From NCBI GenBank assembly GCA_947504205.1, contig CANNGL010000003.1, positions 124,001-188,000 on the forward strand: a DNA stretch of 64,000 nucleotides, in the 5' to 3' direction. The translations under genes were made by a program, and so were the position numbers. Position 1 is the stretch's first letter. Every line of letters begins with the position of its first letter. The notes beneath the pieces were generated by a model, which did not search any database, was not told the origin of the DNA, and saw only the letters and a list, made by a program, of their open reading frames with translations. The DNA is from an uncultured Litoreibacter sp. GTDB taxonomy: Bacteria > Pseudomonadota > Alphaproteobacteria > Rhodobacterales > Rhodobacteraceae. This document shows positions 1-8,979 of this stretch, piece by piece.

Positions 1-44
1 CGGGGCTTTTTCGTATGATACCATGTTAAACAAGGAGGCGTGCT

Positions 45-674
45 ATGACCGAAAAACCAGTTGTTGAAATGCGTGAAGACGGACCGTTGATTGTAAAACA
101 CGCAACCGGCCTACAAGGGCCCGGCGGCGCAGAGATGGAAACGAAAGAGGTCATGGCGCTGTGCCGTTGTGGCCAGTCCAAAAAGAAACCGTTTTGTGAT
201 GGCTCGCATAACGACTCTGGGTTCTCCAGCGCCAATCAGCACGACGCCTCGGGCGCGGATCGTGAGATTGTTTATGACGGTGATCCGATTTCTATCGCCT
301 ATAATCCACGTATCTGTTCGCATGCAGCCGAATGTGTGCGGATGTCGCGTGCGGCTTTCGATCCTAAACGCAAACCATGGTGTAAACCAGAAGAAGCCGG
401 TGCAGATCAGTTGGAGGCAATCGTCGAAGTTTGTCCATCAGGCGCGTTGAGGGCGATCCGCCACGAGGAAGACACACACCACATTGCGGAGCGACCAACC
501 GTCATAATTCAAAAAGATGGTCCGTATTGGGTCACCAAAGCGGATATAGATGCCCAAATTCCCGGAATTGGGGGCACAAAGGACAAATACGTTCTCTGCA
601 GATGTGGTCTGTCAGGCAATAAGCCGTATTGTGATGGGTCGCACTTCAATCAGTCTTGGCGAGATGATAGCTAG
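45..674 (+). CDS. CDGSH-type iron-sulfur protein with a central Fer4-like domain
   Basis: Predicted multi-cluster Fe-S protein of 209 residues. Two CDGSH motifs (CxC...CDGSH) are visible at about residues 40-55 (Cys40, Cys42, Cys51, His55) and 185-200 (Cys185, Cys187, Cys196, His200); each should bind a 2Fe-2S cluster by 3 Cys and 1 His. The middle (about 75-145) has Cys91, Cys97, Cys113 and CPSGAL at 130, resembling the divergent single-cluster Fer4_19 domain. A strong AGGAGG precedes the ATG. No signal peptide, so cytoplasmic. Electron transfer or redox sensing is the family expectation; substrate and partner are unknown. It stands alone, ended by a clear terminator. Confidence 0.9.
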   Translation: MTEKPVVEMREDGPLIVKHATGLQGPGGAEMETKEVMALCRCGQSKKKPFCDGSHNDSGFSSANQHDASGADREIVYDGDPISIAYNPRICSHAAECVRMSRAAFDPKRKPWCKPEEAGADQLEAIVEVCPSGALRAIRHEEDTHHIAERPTVIIQKDGPYWVTKADIDAQIPGIGGTKDKYVLCRCGLSGNKPYCDGSHFNQSWRDDS

Positions 675-689
675 CCCGCGGTAGAATTA

Positions 690-720
690 GGGCGCTCCGC
701 ACTGTACGGAGCGCCCTTTT
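690..720 (+). terminator. Rho-independent terminator after the CDGSH gene
   Basis: A perfect 10-bp GC-rich stem (690-699 with 707-716), a 7-base loop and TTTT directly after it, 16 bases past the stop codon. It also separates this gene from the opposite-strand small gene that ends at 731. Confidence 0.88.
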
Positions 721-730
721 ACATTCAGGC

Positions 731-847
731 TTACATGTCAGCCTCGGCAAGGCGCTTCTTCATTGTGCGCATCATGACAAGATACATCAGCGCGACGCCG
801 CACAGAAAAGCACCGCCGCCAACGCTTGCCAAAAGTCCAAAGCTCAT
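731..847 (-). CDS. 38-residue single-span membrane protein, hypothetical
   Basis: Small ORF, ATG at 845-847 and TAA at 731-733, preceded by a strong AAGGAAGG ribosome-binding site 7 bases upstream of the ATG. The product begins MSFGLLASVGGGAF, has one hydrophobic segment at about residues 4-26 (glycine-rich then LMYLVMM), and ends in a basic/acidic tail (RTMKKRLAEADM). This layout fits a small inner-membrane protein with N-terminus out and C-terminus in. I recognise no family. It fills the gap between the CDGSH gene and the rimP leader and is convergent with the former. Confidence 0.65.
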   Translation of the reverse strand: MSFGLLASVGGGAFLCGVALMYLVMMRTMKKRLAEADM

Positions 848-1003
848 AATATTTCCTTCCTTGGTCCCTCTGATAGAGTGATGGTTAATTGTTGAATACG
901 GCTGATTTTTGTCGGGAATTGGGAGGCAGGATTAACAGATTGTCATTCTTGTGACGTTAGACCTTGCAGACTCACCGTGTCAGACGTATATCCCCCTCAA
1001 CAG

Positions 1004-1072
1004 CGGCGTGCTGGCTTCCACCCCAGCGCTCCACCGGGAAACATCAACGGGCCGCGCGCCCGTTTTTTTTTA
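1004..1072 (+). promoter_or_regulatory. rimP-nusA leader with two hairpins, the second terminator-like
   Basis: Upstream of rimP lie a 7-bp hairpin (1008-1014 with 1023-1029) and a second stem ACGGGC/GCCCGT (1047-1052 with 1058-1063) followed by a nine-T run (1063-1071). The second has the form of an intrinsic terminator and ends only about 13 bases before the rimP ATG, in the same orientation. Either the leader attenuates the rimP-nusA-infB operon or a short RNA ends here. No start site was identified with confidence; 848-1003 otherwise shows no gene. Confidence 0.6.
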
Positions 1073-1084
1073 TGTTTGGAAGAT

Positions 1085-1660
1085 ATGTCAGATCTGATCG
1101 CAAAAGCTGCAATAGATCGCCGCATTGCTGAAATCGCCCAACCAGTGATTGAAAGCTTGGGGTATGAGCTTGTCCGCGTGCGTTTGATGTCAGGAAAAAC
1201 CTCTGTTCTGCAAATCATGGCTGAGAAGCCAGAAGGCGGCATCGAAGTCGATGACTGCGCGAAAATCTCGACCGAGCTTTCAGCCGTGCTGGACGTCGAA
1301 GACCCTATCGCGGATGTTTATTCCCTTGAGGTGTCGAGCCCAGGTATCGACCGGCCTTTGACCCGCCTCAAAGATTTCGACATGTGGAACGGTTATGAAG
1401 CGAAGCTGGAAACCGACGAGCTTATCGACGGGCGGCGACGCTTCAAAGGTCAAATCGCCGGAACCGAAGGCGACGAGGTTCTGATCGAGATTGAAGAAGG
1501 TACTATCGGATTGAGATTCGACTGGCTGTTAGACGCCAAGCTTGTTTTGACTGACGAATTGATCCGCGATGTTTTGAAGTCCCGCAAGGACGCGGGCGAG
1601 ATAGATGAAACCCAGTTCGACGAAGTGCAGGAAATCGTCGAAGGTGAAGGAGATTCCTGA
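1085..1660 (+). CDS. rimP: Ribosome maturation factor RimP
   Basis: Assists 30S subunit assembly in the cytoplasm. 191 residues from the ATG at 1085; an in-frame reading extends back to 977 but crosses the leader hairpins and has no family resemblance, so it was trimmed. The hallmark [12 protein letters not shown] is at residues 81-92, ending the N-terminal domain, with an SH3-like C-terminal domain after it (about 98-170) and an acidic tail. The TGA stop overlaps the nusA ATG (TGATG), indicating translational coupling in the classical rimP-nusA-infB operon. Confidence 0.95.
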   Translation: MSDLIAKAAIDRRIAEIAQPVIESLGYELVRVRLMSGKTSVLQIMAEKPEGGIEVDDCAKISTELSAVLDVEDPIADVYSLEVSSPGIDRPLTRLKDFDMWNGYEAKLETDELIDGRRRFKGQIAGTEGDEVLIEIEEGTIGLRFDWLLDAKLVLTDELIRDVLKSRKDAGEIDETQFDEVQEIVEGEGDS

Positions 1661-3279
1661 TGGCTATTACGTCTGCAAACCAGCTTGAACTATTGCAAAC
1701 AGCGGAAGCCGTTGCGCGCGAAAAGATGATCGACCCGGAACTGGTGGTGGAAGCGATGGAAGAGTCGCTCGCCCGTGCCGCAAAATCCCGCTACGGCGCT
1801 GAGCTGGATATTCGGGTAGCGATCGACCGCAAAACTGGCAAGGCCACATTCACTCGCGTCCGCACCGTCGTCGAAGACGACGAGGTCGAGAATGACCGTG
1901 CTGAGCTAACAGTTGATCAAGCTAAAGATTATTTGGACGACCCATCGGTGGGCGACACGATTATCGATGAAGTTCCACCCGTTGAAATGGGCCGGATCGC
2001 AGCGCAATCTGCCAAACAAGTTATCTTGCAGAAGGTTCGCGAAGCTGAGCGTGATCGTCAGTTCGAGGAATTCAAGGATCGCGCTGGCACGATCATCAAT
2101 GGTCTGGTCAAACGCGAAGAATATGGCAACGTGATTGTAGATATCGGTCGCGGCGAAGCCGTCTTGCGTCGCAATGAAAAGATTGGTCGTGAAGCATACC
2201 GCCCGAATGACCGCATCCGTGTTTACATCAAAGATGTCCGTCGCGAACCGCGTGGTCCTCAGATTTTCTTGAGCCGCACGGCGCCAGAATTCATGGCTGA
2301 ACTGTTTAAAATGGAAGTGCCGGAAATCTATGATGGCATCATCGACATTAAAGCTGTGGCGCGCGATCCCGGGTCGCGTGCGAAGATTGCGGTTATCTCC
2401 TACGATAACTCCATCGATCCAGTTGGCGCCTGTGTTGGTATGCGCGGCTCCCGTGTGCAAGCCGTTGTGAATGAACTTCAAGGTGAGAAGATCGACATCA
2501 TTCCTTGGAATGAAGATGTTCCAACCTTCCTCGTAAATGCTCTTCAACCTGCGGAAGTTTCCAAGGTTGTTCTGGACGAGGATGCGGAGCGTATCGAGGT
2601 TGTGGTTCCTGATGAGCAGCTTTCGCTGGCAATCGGCCGCCGCGGTCAAAACGTGCGTTTGGCGTCGCAACTCACCGGCCTTGATATCGATATCATGACC
2701 GAAGAAGAGGAAAGCGCACGTCGTCAGGCCGAGTTTGAAGAACGCACAAAGCTCTTCATGGATACGCTGGACCTCGATGAATTCTTTGCACAGCTTCTGG
2801 TCTCGGAAGGCTTCACCTCGCTCGAAGAAGTGGCATATGTCGAAGTAGATGAACTGCTGGTCATTGACGGGGTAGACGGAGACACGGCGAGCGAACTGCA
2901 GGCTCGTGCGCGTGACTTCTTGGAAGAGCAAAACCGTAAAGCGTTGGAAGCTGCACGCGAACTTGGTGCTCAAGACAGCCTGATTGAATTCGAAGGCCTC
3001 ACACCCCAAATGGTGGAAGCGCTGGCCAAGGATGACGTGAAGACCCTCGAAGACTTTGCAACTTGTGCAGACTGGGAGCTGGCAGGCGGCTGGACGACCG
3101 TCGATGGCGAGCGCAGCAAGGACGATGGTGTTCTTGAACCCTTTGACGTGAGCCTCGAGGAAGCACAAAATATGGTCATGACGGCCCGCATTCAATTGGG
3201 ATGGGTAGATCCCGCTGACTTGGCCTCTGATGAAGAAGAGATCCAAGTCGAAGAAACAACCGAAGGAGCCGAGGCCTGA
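1660..3279 (+). CDS. nusA: Transcription termination/antitermination protein NusA
   Basis: RNA-polymerase-binding elongation factor controlling pausing, termination and antitermination; 539 residues. Domains in order: N-terminal polymerase-binding domain (about 1-135), S1 (about 140-205, GLVKREEYGNVIVDIGRGEA), KH1 with GMRGSRVQ near 260, KH2 with GRRGQNV near 326, and a C-terminal region (about 370-525) with two acidic repeat units, followed by a Glu-rich tail. It overlaps the rimP stop by one base. A 10-bp hairpin covers its stop codon. NusA itself affects termination, so the leader terminator upstream offers a possible autoregulatory loop (inference). Confidence 0.97.
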   Translation: MAITSANQLELLQTAEAVAREKMIDPELVVEAMEESLARAAKSRYGAELDIRVAIDRKTGKATFTRVRTVVEDDEVENDRAELTVDQAKDYLDDPSVGDTIIDEVPPVEMGRIAAQSAKQVILQKVREAERDRQFEEFKDRAGTIINGLVKREEYGNVIVDIGRGEAVLRRNEKIGREAYRPNDRIRVYIKDVRREPRGPQIFLSRTAPEFMAELFKMEVPEIYDGIIDIKAVARDPGSRAKIAVISYDNSIDPVGACVGMRGSRVQAVVNELQGEKIDIIPWNEDVPTFLVNALQPAEVSKVVLDEDAERIEVVVPDEQLSLAIGRRGQNVRLASQLTGLDIDIMTEEEESARRQAEFEERTKLFMDTLDLDEFFAQLLVSEGFTSLEEVAYVEVDELLVIDGVDGDTASELQARARDFLEEQNRKALEAARELGAQDSLIEFEGLTPQMVEALAKDDVKTLEDFATCADWELAGGWTTVDGERSKDDGVLEPFDVSLEEAQNMVMTARIQLGWVDPADLASDEEEIQVEETTEGAEA

Positions 3280-3292
3280 TCTCAGGCCTCGG
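3269..3292 (+). promoter_or_regulatory. Stem-loop over the nusA stop codon
   Basis: A perfect 10-bp GC-rich inverted repeat, CCGAGGCCTG / CAGGCCTCGG with a 4-base loop, spans the nusA TGA and ends 11 bases before the ylxR ATG. There is no T-run, so it is not an intrinsic terminator; an mRNA processing, stability or translation-control element is more likely. Confidence 0.6.
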
Positions 3293-3303
3293 AGATCCGG
3301 GCT

Positions 3304-3936
3304 ATGAGCCGCGGCGGTCGAGATAAATCGGAGGACGGTCCAGAACGTCGTTGCATTGCGACGGGCAGCAATAGCGATCCCTCGAGAATGATACGGTTTG
3401 TAATCGGACCTGAAGGCCAAGCAGTGCCAGATGTATCTGGCAAACTGCCTGGTCGTGGGATGTGGGTTGCTGCTGAAAAAACCGCACTGGAAACCGCGAT
3501 CAAGAAAAATGCGTTTTCCAGATCGGCAAAGACACAAGTCAGCTTGCCAGACGATCTGGCGACACAAACTGAAACGTTGCTGGCTAAACGGTTGGTTGAT
3601 CTGATTTCGCTTGCACGCAAAGCGGGTCAGGCCGTTACCGGATATGAAAAAGTGAAATCCGCGCTGGAAAACGAATATGCGCGAGTTTTGCTTCAAGCAA
3701 GTGATGGGTCAGAGCGCGGAAAGTCAAAACTTCGCTCTCCACCCGGCAAAGACGTATTTATCGGCTGTTTGACCGCTCAGGAATTGGGTTTGGCATTCGG
3801 TCGGGAAAGTGTGATACATGGCGCCTTAACGGCGGGTGGACTCAGCAAACAAGTGATTGCAGAGGGCATCCGGTTAAAGGGCGTCCGCGGAATAAGTGGC
3901 GGAAAAGCCCGCCCGAAAGGAAAAGACGACGCATGA
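3304..3936 (+). CDS. YlxR (DUF448) / YlxQ-like RNA-binding protein
   Basis: 210-residue fusion of two small RNA-binding modules that are separate genes in Firmicutes. The N-terminal YlxR part shows ERRCIATG at residues 14-21 and GRGMWV at 50-55. The C-terminal part (about 93-190, [18 protein letters not shown]...) resembles the L7Ae/YlxQ fold. The tail is basic. It lies between nusA and infB, the conserved position, and its stop overlaps the infB ATG by 4 bases. Role in RNA handling is inferred from family and context; start chosen at the ATG just after the nusA hairpin. Confidence 0.9.
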   Translation: MSRGGRDKSEDGPERRCIATGSNSDPSRMIRFVIGPEGQAVPDVSGKLPGRGMWVAAEKTALETAIKKNAFSRSAKTQVSLPDDLATQTETLLAKRLVDLISLARKAGQAVTGYEKVKSALENEYARVLLQASDGSERGKSKLRSPPGKDVFIGCLTAQELGLAFGRESVIHGALTAGGLSKQVIAEGIRLKGVRGISGGKARPKGKDDA

Positions 3937-6422
3937 GCGATACTGACGGCAAAAAACCCCTTGGCCTACGTGGCGGTCCACGTGCAGGTAATGTGAAGCA
4001 AAGCTTTAGCCACGGGCGTACAAAGAATGTGGTCGTGGAAACGAAGCGCAAGCGTGTAATGGTGCCGAAACCTGGCGGCGTAAAACCCTCCATGCAAAGC
4101 CCCGTTAATAGTGACCCCTCCAAGCGTCCTGCCGGCATTTCTGATGCCGAGATGGATCGCCGCATGAAGGCTCTTCAAGCAGCGAAAGAGCAAGAGGCTT
4201 CAGATGCAGCTCGTCGCAAGGCAGAAGAAGAAGAACGCGCTAAAAATCGTGAGCGCCGGCGCGCCGAGGCAGAAGCCAAGGAACGCGAAGAGCGCGAACG
4301 CGAAGATGCGCTAAAAGCCAAAGCAGACGAAGACGCGAAGCGAAAAGCTGCGGAAGAAGCCGCACGCGCTCGTCCGGCGGACCCGGCGCCTGCAGCAGAT
4401 CCGGCCGCTGCAGCAGCAGCACCGTCTGGTCGCGGCGCCCCAGCCAAACCTACGCCTGCTCGCAAAGAGCGCGATGATGGCAAAGACCGTGGGAAGCCCC
4501 GCGGTGGAGCGCGCGATGATGGTCGACGCTCGGGCAAACTGACTTTGAACCAAGCCCTGCGCGGCGGTGAAGGCGGACGCCAAAAGTCGATGGCGGCAAT
4601 GAAGCGCAAACAAGAGCGCGCACGTCAAAAAGCGATGGGCGGTAATGTGGAGCGCGAAAAGATCACGCGCGACGTACAGTTACCTGAAGCAATCGTTGTT
4701 TCAGAACTGGCCAACCGCATGGCAGAACGCGTAGCCGATGTGGTCAAGGCACTGATGCAGAACGGAATGATGGTCACACAGACTCAGTCCATCGACGCAG
4801 ACACCGCTGAGCTGATTATCGAAGAATTCGGGCACAACGTTGTGCGTGTCTCGGACTCTGATGTGGAGGACGTGATCACTGCTGAGCCAGATGATGATAA
4901 GGATCTTGAGCCCCGTGCGCCTGTCATCACGATTATGGGCCATGTTGATCATGGTAAAACGTCGATTCTTGACGCGATCCGTAATGCACGTGTGGTTGCG
5001 GGCGAGGCTGGCGGGATCACCCAGCACATTGGTGCCTATCAGGTTGAACAGGATGGCGCGAAACTGACCTTCTTGGATACGCCTGGTCATGCCGCGTTCA
5101 CATCAATGCGCGCACGCGGCGCGCATGTAACTGATATCGTTGTTTTGGTGGTTGCTGCGGACGATGCCGTTATGCCGCAAACAATCGAGGCGATTAACCA
5201 TGCGAAGGCCGCGCAGGTCCCTATGATCATCGCGATCAATAAAATGGACAAGCCAGAGGCAAATCCTGACAAAGTTCGCACAGACCTACTTCAACATGAG
5301 GTCATTGTGGAGAAGATGTCTGGTGAGGTTCAGGACGTCGAAGTCTCCGCGCAGACCGGTCAGGGGCTTGATGAGCTGCTCGAAGCAATTGCGCTTCAGG
5401 CCGAAATCCTTGAGCTGAAAGCCAATCCTGATCGTGCCGCACAAGGCGCGGTGATCGAAGCCCAACTTGATGTTGGCCGTGGGCCAGTTGCGACCGTGCT
5501 GGTGCAAACCGGCACGCTGAAGCAAGGTGATATCTTCGTCGTAGGTGAACAATGGGGTCGTGTCCGTGCGATGGAAAACGACCAGGGCAAACGCGTCAAA
5601 GTCGCGGGTCCGTCGGTTCCAGTGGAAGTTCTTGGACTGAACGGCACCCCTGAGGCCGGTGACGTACTCAACGTAGTCGAAACAGAAGCCCAAGCGCGCG
5701 AAATCGCTGAATATCGCGAAAAAGCCGCCAAGGAAAAACGTGCCGCTGCCGGTGCTGCAACGACGTTGGAGCAGTTGATGGCAAAGGCAAAAGACGACGA
5801 AAATGTCACCGAAATGCCGATCGTAATGAAAGCTGACGTGCAAGGTTCTGCAGAGGCTATCGTTCAGGCGATGGAAAAGATTGGCAACGACGAGGTACGC
5901 GTTCGCGTTTTGCACTCTGGCGTTGGCGCCATAACTGAAAGCGATATCGGTTTGGCCGAAGCGTCCGGTGCGCCAGTGTTCGGGTTTAATGTACGTGCGA
6001 ACGCACCTGCACGGAATTCAGCCAACCAGAAAGGTATCGAAATTCGCTACTATTCCGTCATTTACGATCTTGTGGATGATGTGAAACAAGCGGCTTCTGG
6101 TCTTTTGTCGGCTGAAATCAAAGAAAACTTCATCGGTTACGCGGAAATTAAAGAAGTCTTCAAAGTGACCGGCATCGGCAATGTTGCAGGCTGTCTGGTT
6201 ACCGAAGGTGTGGCGCGGCGCTCCGCTGGTGTGCGTCTGTTGCGTGACAACGTCGTAATCCATGAAGGTACTCTCAAAACCCTCAAGCGCTTCAAAGACG
6301 AGGTGGCCGAAGTTCAGTCCGGTCAGGAATGCGGGATGGCCTTTGAGAACTATGAAGATATTCGCGCAGGGGATGTCATAGAAATCTTTGAACGTCAGGA
6401 AGTCGAACGAACACTGTCTTGA
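3933..6422 (+). CDS. infB: Translation initiation factor IF-2
   Basis: GTPase that brings initiator tRNA to the 30S subunit; 829 residues. The first 250 residues are charged and low-complexity (Glu/Arg/Lys helices, then Ala/Pro runs), as in alphaproteobacterial IF-2. The G domain has G1 GHVDHGKT at about 335-342, G3 DTPGH near 381 and G4 NKMD near 436, followed by domains II-IV. A C-terminal end at EVERTLS matches family length. Last gene of the rimP operon, with a terminator directly after it. Confidence 0.97.
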   Translation: MSDTDGKKPLGLRGGPRAGNVKQSFSHGRTKNVVVETKRKRVMVPKPGGVKPSMQSPVNSDPSKRPAGISDAEMDRRMKALQAAKEQEASDAARRKAEEEERAKNRERRRAEAEAKEREEREREDALKAKADEDAKRKAAEEAARARPADPAPAADPAAAAAAPSGRGAPAKPTPARKERDDGKDRGKPRGGARDDGRRSGKLTLNQALRGGEGGRQKSMAAMKRKQERARQKAMGGNVEREKITRDVQLPEAIVVSELANRMAERVADVVKALMQNGMMVTQTQSIDADTAELIIEEFGHNVVRVSDSDVEDVITAEPDDDKDLEPRAPVITIMGHVDHGKTSILDAIRNARVVAGEAGGITQHIGAYQVEQDGAKLTFLDTPGHAAFTSMRARGAHVTDIVVLVVAADDAVMPQTIEAINHAKAAQVPMIIAINKMDKPEANPDKVRTDLLQHEVIVEKMSGEVQDVEVSAQTGQGLDELLEAIALQAEILELKANPDRAAQGAVIEAQLDVGRGPVATVLVQTGTLKQGDIFVVGEQWGRVRAMENDQGKRVKVAGPSVPVEVLGLNGTPEAGDVLNVVETEAQAREIAEYREKAAKEKRAAAGAATTLEQLMAKAKDDENVTEMPIVMKADVQGSAEAIVQAMEKIGNDEVRVRVLHSGVGAITESDIGLAEASGAPVFGFNVRANAPARNSANQKGIEIRYYSVIYDLVDDVKQAASGLLSAEIKENFIGYAEIKEVFKVTGIGNVAGCLVTEGVARRSAGVRLLRDNVVIHEGTLKTLKRFKDEVAEVQSGQECGMAFENYEDIRAGDVIEIFERQEVERTLS

Positions 6423-6437
6423 TACATTTGAAATCAG

Positions 6438-6472
6438 AAAAGGCCTCGCTCTTCGGATCGGGGCCTTTTTCT
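6438..6472 (+). terminator. Rho-independent terminator after infB
   Basis: The inverted repeat AAAGGCC...GGCCTTTTT begins 16 bases past the infB stop, with a GC-rich stem and a T-run. It closes the rimP-nusA-ylxR-infB operon. Confidence 0.85.
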
Positions 6473-6480
6473 TGTTTGCT

Positions 6481-6508
6481 TTGCACCGCGCGCTACGCAT
6501 GCCTATAT
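6481..6508 (+). promoter_or_regulatory. Probable heat-shock (RpoH-type) promoter of hslV
   Basis: TTGCAC at 6481-6486, a 16-base spacer and CTATAT at 6503-6508, 26 bases before the hslV ATG. The same architecture (TTGCAG-16-CTATAT) is found before dnaK in this window. A TTG -35 with a CTATAT -10 fits what I recall of Rhodobacter RpoH promoters; the assignment to RpoH is inference. Confidence 0.6.
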
Positions 6509-6534
6509 GACATCAAACATGTGGTGGAGGCCCT

Positions 6535-7092
6535 ATGGCAGAGCAAGATTTTCCGGGTTGGCACGGGACTACAATTATCGGCGTCCGAAAGAACGGTAAG
6601 GTTGTCATCGCAGGTGACGGTCAAGTTTCACTAGGCCAAACGGTCATCAAAGGTACGGCTCGCAAAGTTCGGCGCATTAAGCCCGGCGGCATGGAGGTCG
6701 TGGCAGGCTTTGCAGGATCGACGGCCGATGCATTCACCTTGCTGGAGCGGCTTGAGGGCAAGCTGGAAGCAACACCAGGCCAACTTGCGCGTGCCGCCGT
6801 TGAACTCGCAAAAGACTGGCGCATGGACAAATATCTCAAGAACCTTGAAGCCATGCTCATCGTCACTGACGGAAGCGATCTGTTCGTAATCACCGGAGCA
6901 GGCGATGTGCTTGAGCCTGAGCACGACGTTACAGCAATCGGGTCCGGTGGAAACTATGCCTTGGCGGCAGCGCGCGCATTGATGGATAGCGAAAAGGACG
7001 CCGAAACTGTGGCGCGCGAGGCCATGGCCATTGCCGCTGACATATGTGTCTACACCAACGGCAATCTCACGGTCGAAACAATCGGGGGGTGA
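6535..7092 (+). CDS. hslV: ATP-dependent protease peptidase subunit HslV
   Basis: Proteasome-like threonine protease, the proteolytic double ring of HslUV (ClpQY), in the cytoplasm. 185 residues. The conserved HGTT at residues 10-13 places the catalytic Thr at residue 12, so an 11-residue propeptide must be removed. GDGQVSLGQ and the C-terminal NGNLTVETI are family signatures. The ATG has GGAGG upstream. A heat-shock-type promoter lies just before it. Unusually, its ATPase partner hslU is not directly downstream but beyond an opposite-strand gene. Confidence 0.96.
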   Translation: MAEQDFPGWHGTTIIGVRKNGKVVIAGDGQVSLGQTVIKGTARKVRRIKPGGMEVVAGFAGSTADAFTLLERLEGKLEATPGQLARAAVELAKDWRMDKYLKNLEAMLIVTDGSDLFVITGAGDVLEPEHDVTAIGSGGNYALAAARALMDSEKDAETVAREAMAIAADICVYTNGNLTVETIGG

Positions 7093-7093
7093 A

Positions 7094-7109
7094 CGCCGCC
7101 GAAGCGGCG
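7094..7109. terminator. Hairpin between convergent hslV and the DM13-like gene
   Basis: CGCCGC-cgaa-GCGGCG, a 6-bp GC-only stem in the 33-bp gap between the two convergent stop codons. It has no clear T-run on either strand, so bidirectional termination is possible but unproven. Confidence 0.4.
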
Positions 7110-7125
7110 CCACCAAGCTTTGCTG

Positions 7126-7497
7126 TTAACCTAGCTTGGCCACACCGAGTGGCACATTGAAGCGCTCGCACCAAATCCACACCTCATTGTAATCGTCTGG
7201 ATTGACGCCTGCGGGTAGTTTGTAGCTTGAAGCACCGCGGTTTTTCTTCAACGGGCCCATTAGAGTGTTTGGATCGTAACCATTTTTGCCCAGCGCAACT
7301 TTTGGATCAGGCGCCCCATCAAACGTGAAGTCGCCAAGAAGCTCGACGCTTCCCTTTAAAAGTTCAGCGGTACCAGTGGTGACGTGATTGCTGGCCCCAG
7401 TGAATTTCCCCAATCGACCATGCCCACCGGCAAATGCGGGCAGACTTGTGCTGACCCCAAGACCAACTGCAGCGGTCATAAAGAAGCGACGATCCAT
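7126..7497 (-). CDS. Exported DM13-domain-like protein
   Basis: 123-residue protein with an N-terminal export signal containing a twin arginine (MDRRFF, then a hydrophobic stretch and PAFAGG near residue 24). The mature part reads like a DM13 domain: DFTFDGAPDPKVALGKNGYD, then YKLP and YNEVWIWCERFNVPLGVA at the end, with the single Cys in WCERF. DM13 domains are proposed to take part in electron transfer in the cell envelope. A Tat or Sec route cannot be decided. The gene is inserted antiparallel between hslV and hslU. Confidence 0.8.
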   Translation of the reverse strand: MDRRFFMTAAVGLGVSTSLPAFAGGHGRLGKFTGASNHVTTGTAELLKGSVELLGDFTFDGAPDPKVALGKNGYDPNTLMGPLKKNRGASSYKLPAGVNPDDYNEVWIWCERFNVPLGVAKLG

Positions 7498-7653
7498 GAT
7501 TTTGGCTCCATTTAGTTGAATCGTGGCTACTATTCTCCGGATCAGGGTTTGAAACCAGCCCCGTCACGCAAACGTCACCGTGTGTGAGGGTCTGGCTTGT
7601 GTTTTCGGCTATTCTGCTTAAGTCATTGCAAGAGTTTAGAAGGATGTATCTCT

Positions 7654-8967
7654 GTGACTGACCTGACACCGCGTGAAATTGTTTCAGAACTGGACCGATT
7701 TATTATTGGCCAAAAGGATGCCAAGCGCGCTGTGGCCGTTGCGTTGAGGAACCGCTGGCGGCGAAAACAGTTGTCCGACGATATCCGAGACGAGGTTTAT
7801 CCAAAGAATATCTTGATGATTGGCCCGACCGGCGTGGGCAAGACCGAGATTTCACGCAGGCTCGCCAAGCTCGCAAAAGCTCCATTTTTGAAGGTGGAAG
7901 CCACCAAGTTCACCGAGGTTGGTTACGTAGGTAGGGATGTCGAGCAAATTGTCCGCGATCTGGTAGATGCGGCGATCCTGATGGTCCGCGAACACATGCG
8001 GGAAGATGTCAAAGCAGCAGCCCATGAGGCCGCCGAGGAACGCGTGATATCTGCACTGGCAGGAGAAGGCGCTCGAGACAGCACCCGTGAGATGTTTCGT
8101 AAGAAACTTCGGGATGGGTTACTTGACGATAAAGAAATCGAGCTTGATGTGGCTGACACCAATAATCCACTCAGCATGTTTGAAATCCCCGGTCAGCCTG
8201 GAATGGGCGGTGGTCCTGGGATGATGAATTTGGGTGACATCTTTGGCAAGGCAATGGGGGGACGCACCACGCGTCGAAAGATGACGGTTTCCGCCAGCTA
8301 TGACCTTTTGATCAACGAAGAAGCTGACAAGCTTTTGGACCAAGAAACCGTTACTCAAAATGCAATCGACGCCGTTGAGCAAAACGGCATCGTATTTCTG
8401 GACGAGATCGACAAGGTTTGTGCTCGATCTGATGCAAGGGGCGCTGATGTCAGCCGCGAAGGTGTTCAACGAGATTTGTTGCCGCTGATTGAAGGAACTA
8501 CTGTCTCGACCAAGCATGGCCCGGTTAAGACAGATCATGTTTTGTTCATTGCATCAGGTGCTTTTCATATCGCCAAACCATCCGATTTGCTGCCCGAACT
8601 ACAGGGGCGGCTGCCAATCAGAGTAGAGTTGCGCGCCCTGACTGAAGACGACTTCGTACGAATCCTCACCGAAACGGATAACGCGCTCACGCTGCAATAT
8701 TCTGCCTTGATGGGAACGGAGAAAGTCACAGTATCGTTTACCGATGACGGCATTGCTGCCTTGGCTAAAATCGCTGCCGATGTGAACCAATCTGTTGAGA
8801 ACATAGGAGCACGGCGCCTCTATACTGTAATGGAGCGCGTATTTGAAGAGTTGAGCTTCTCAGCCCCTGATCGAGGGGGTGAAGAAGTCACCATCGACGG
8901 TGAGTTCGTAAAATCGCACCTTGAAGAGCTCAGTAAATCCTCTGATCTTAGCCGCTACGTACTCTAG
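7654..8967 (+). CDS. hslU: ATP-dependent protease ATPase subunit HslU
   Basis: AAA+ unfoldase that feeds substrates to HslV. 437 residues from the GTG at 7654, chosen because it gives [20 protein letters not shown], the family N-terminus, with an AGAAGG site upstream; the ATG at 7597 would add 19 unrelated residues. Walker A GPTGVGKT at 57-64, Walker B FLDEID near 247, sensor region FIASGAFH near 293, and the C-terminal LSRYVL that docks into HslV. It has its own upstream region shared divergently with the DM13-like gene, so it may not be co-transcribed with hslV. Confidence 0.96.
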   Translation: MTDLTPREIVSELDRFIIGQKDAKRAVAVALRNRWRRKQLSDDIRDEVYPKNILMIGPTGVGKTEISRRLAKLAKAPFLKVEATKFTEVGYVGRDVEQIVRDLVDAAILMVREHMREDVKAAAHEAAEERVISALAGEGARDSTREMFRKKLRDGLLDDKEIELDVADTNNPLSMFEIPGQPGMGGGPGMMNLGDIFGKAMGGRTTRRKMTVSASYDLLINEEADKLLDQETVTQNAIDAVEQNGIVFLDEIDKVCARSDARGADVSREGVQRDLLPLIEGTTVSTKHGPVKTDHVLFIASGAFHIAKPSDLLPELQGRLPIRVELRALTEDDFVRILTETDNALTLQYSALMGTEKVTVSFTDDGIAALAKIAADVNQSVENIGARRLYTVMERVFEELSFSAPDRGGEEVTIDGEFVKSHLEELSKSSDLSRYVL

Positions 8968-8979
8968 AAAGTCCTTCGA

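Noticed and set aside
977-1084. N-terminal extension of RimP by 36 residues
   Set aside because: It crosses the leader hairpins and T-run; the family start is the ATG at 1085.
1906-3696. 596-residue open frame on the minus strand across nusA and ylxR
   Set aside because: Antisense to two clear genes; long antisense frames follow from their codon bias, and its translation shows no domain.
5286-5915. 209-residue minus-strand frame in infB
   Set aside because: Antisense shadow of a strongly conserved gene.
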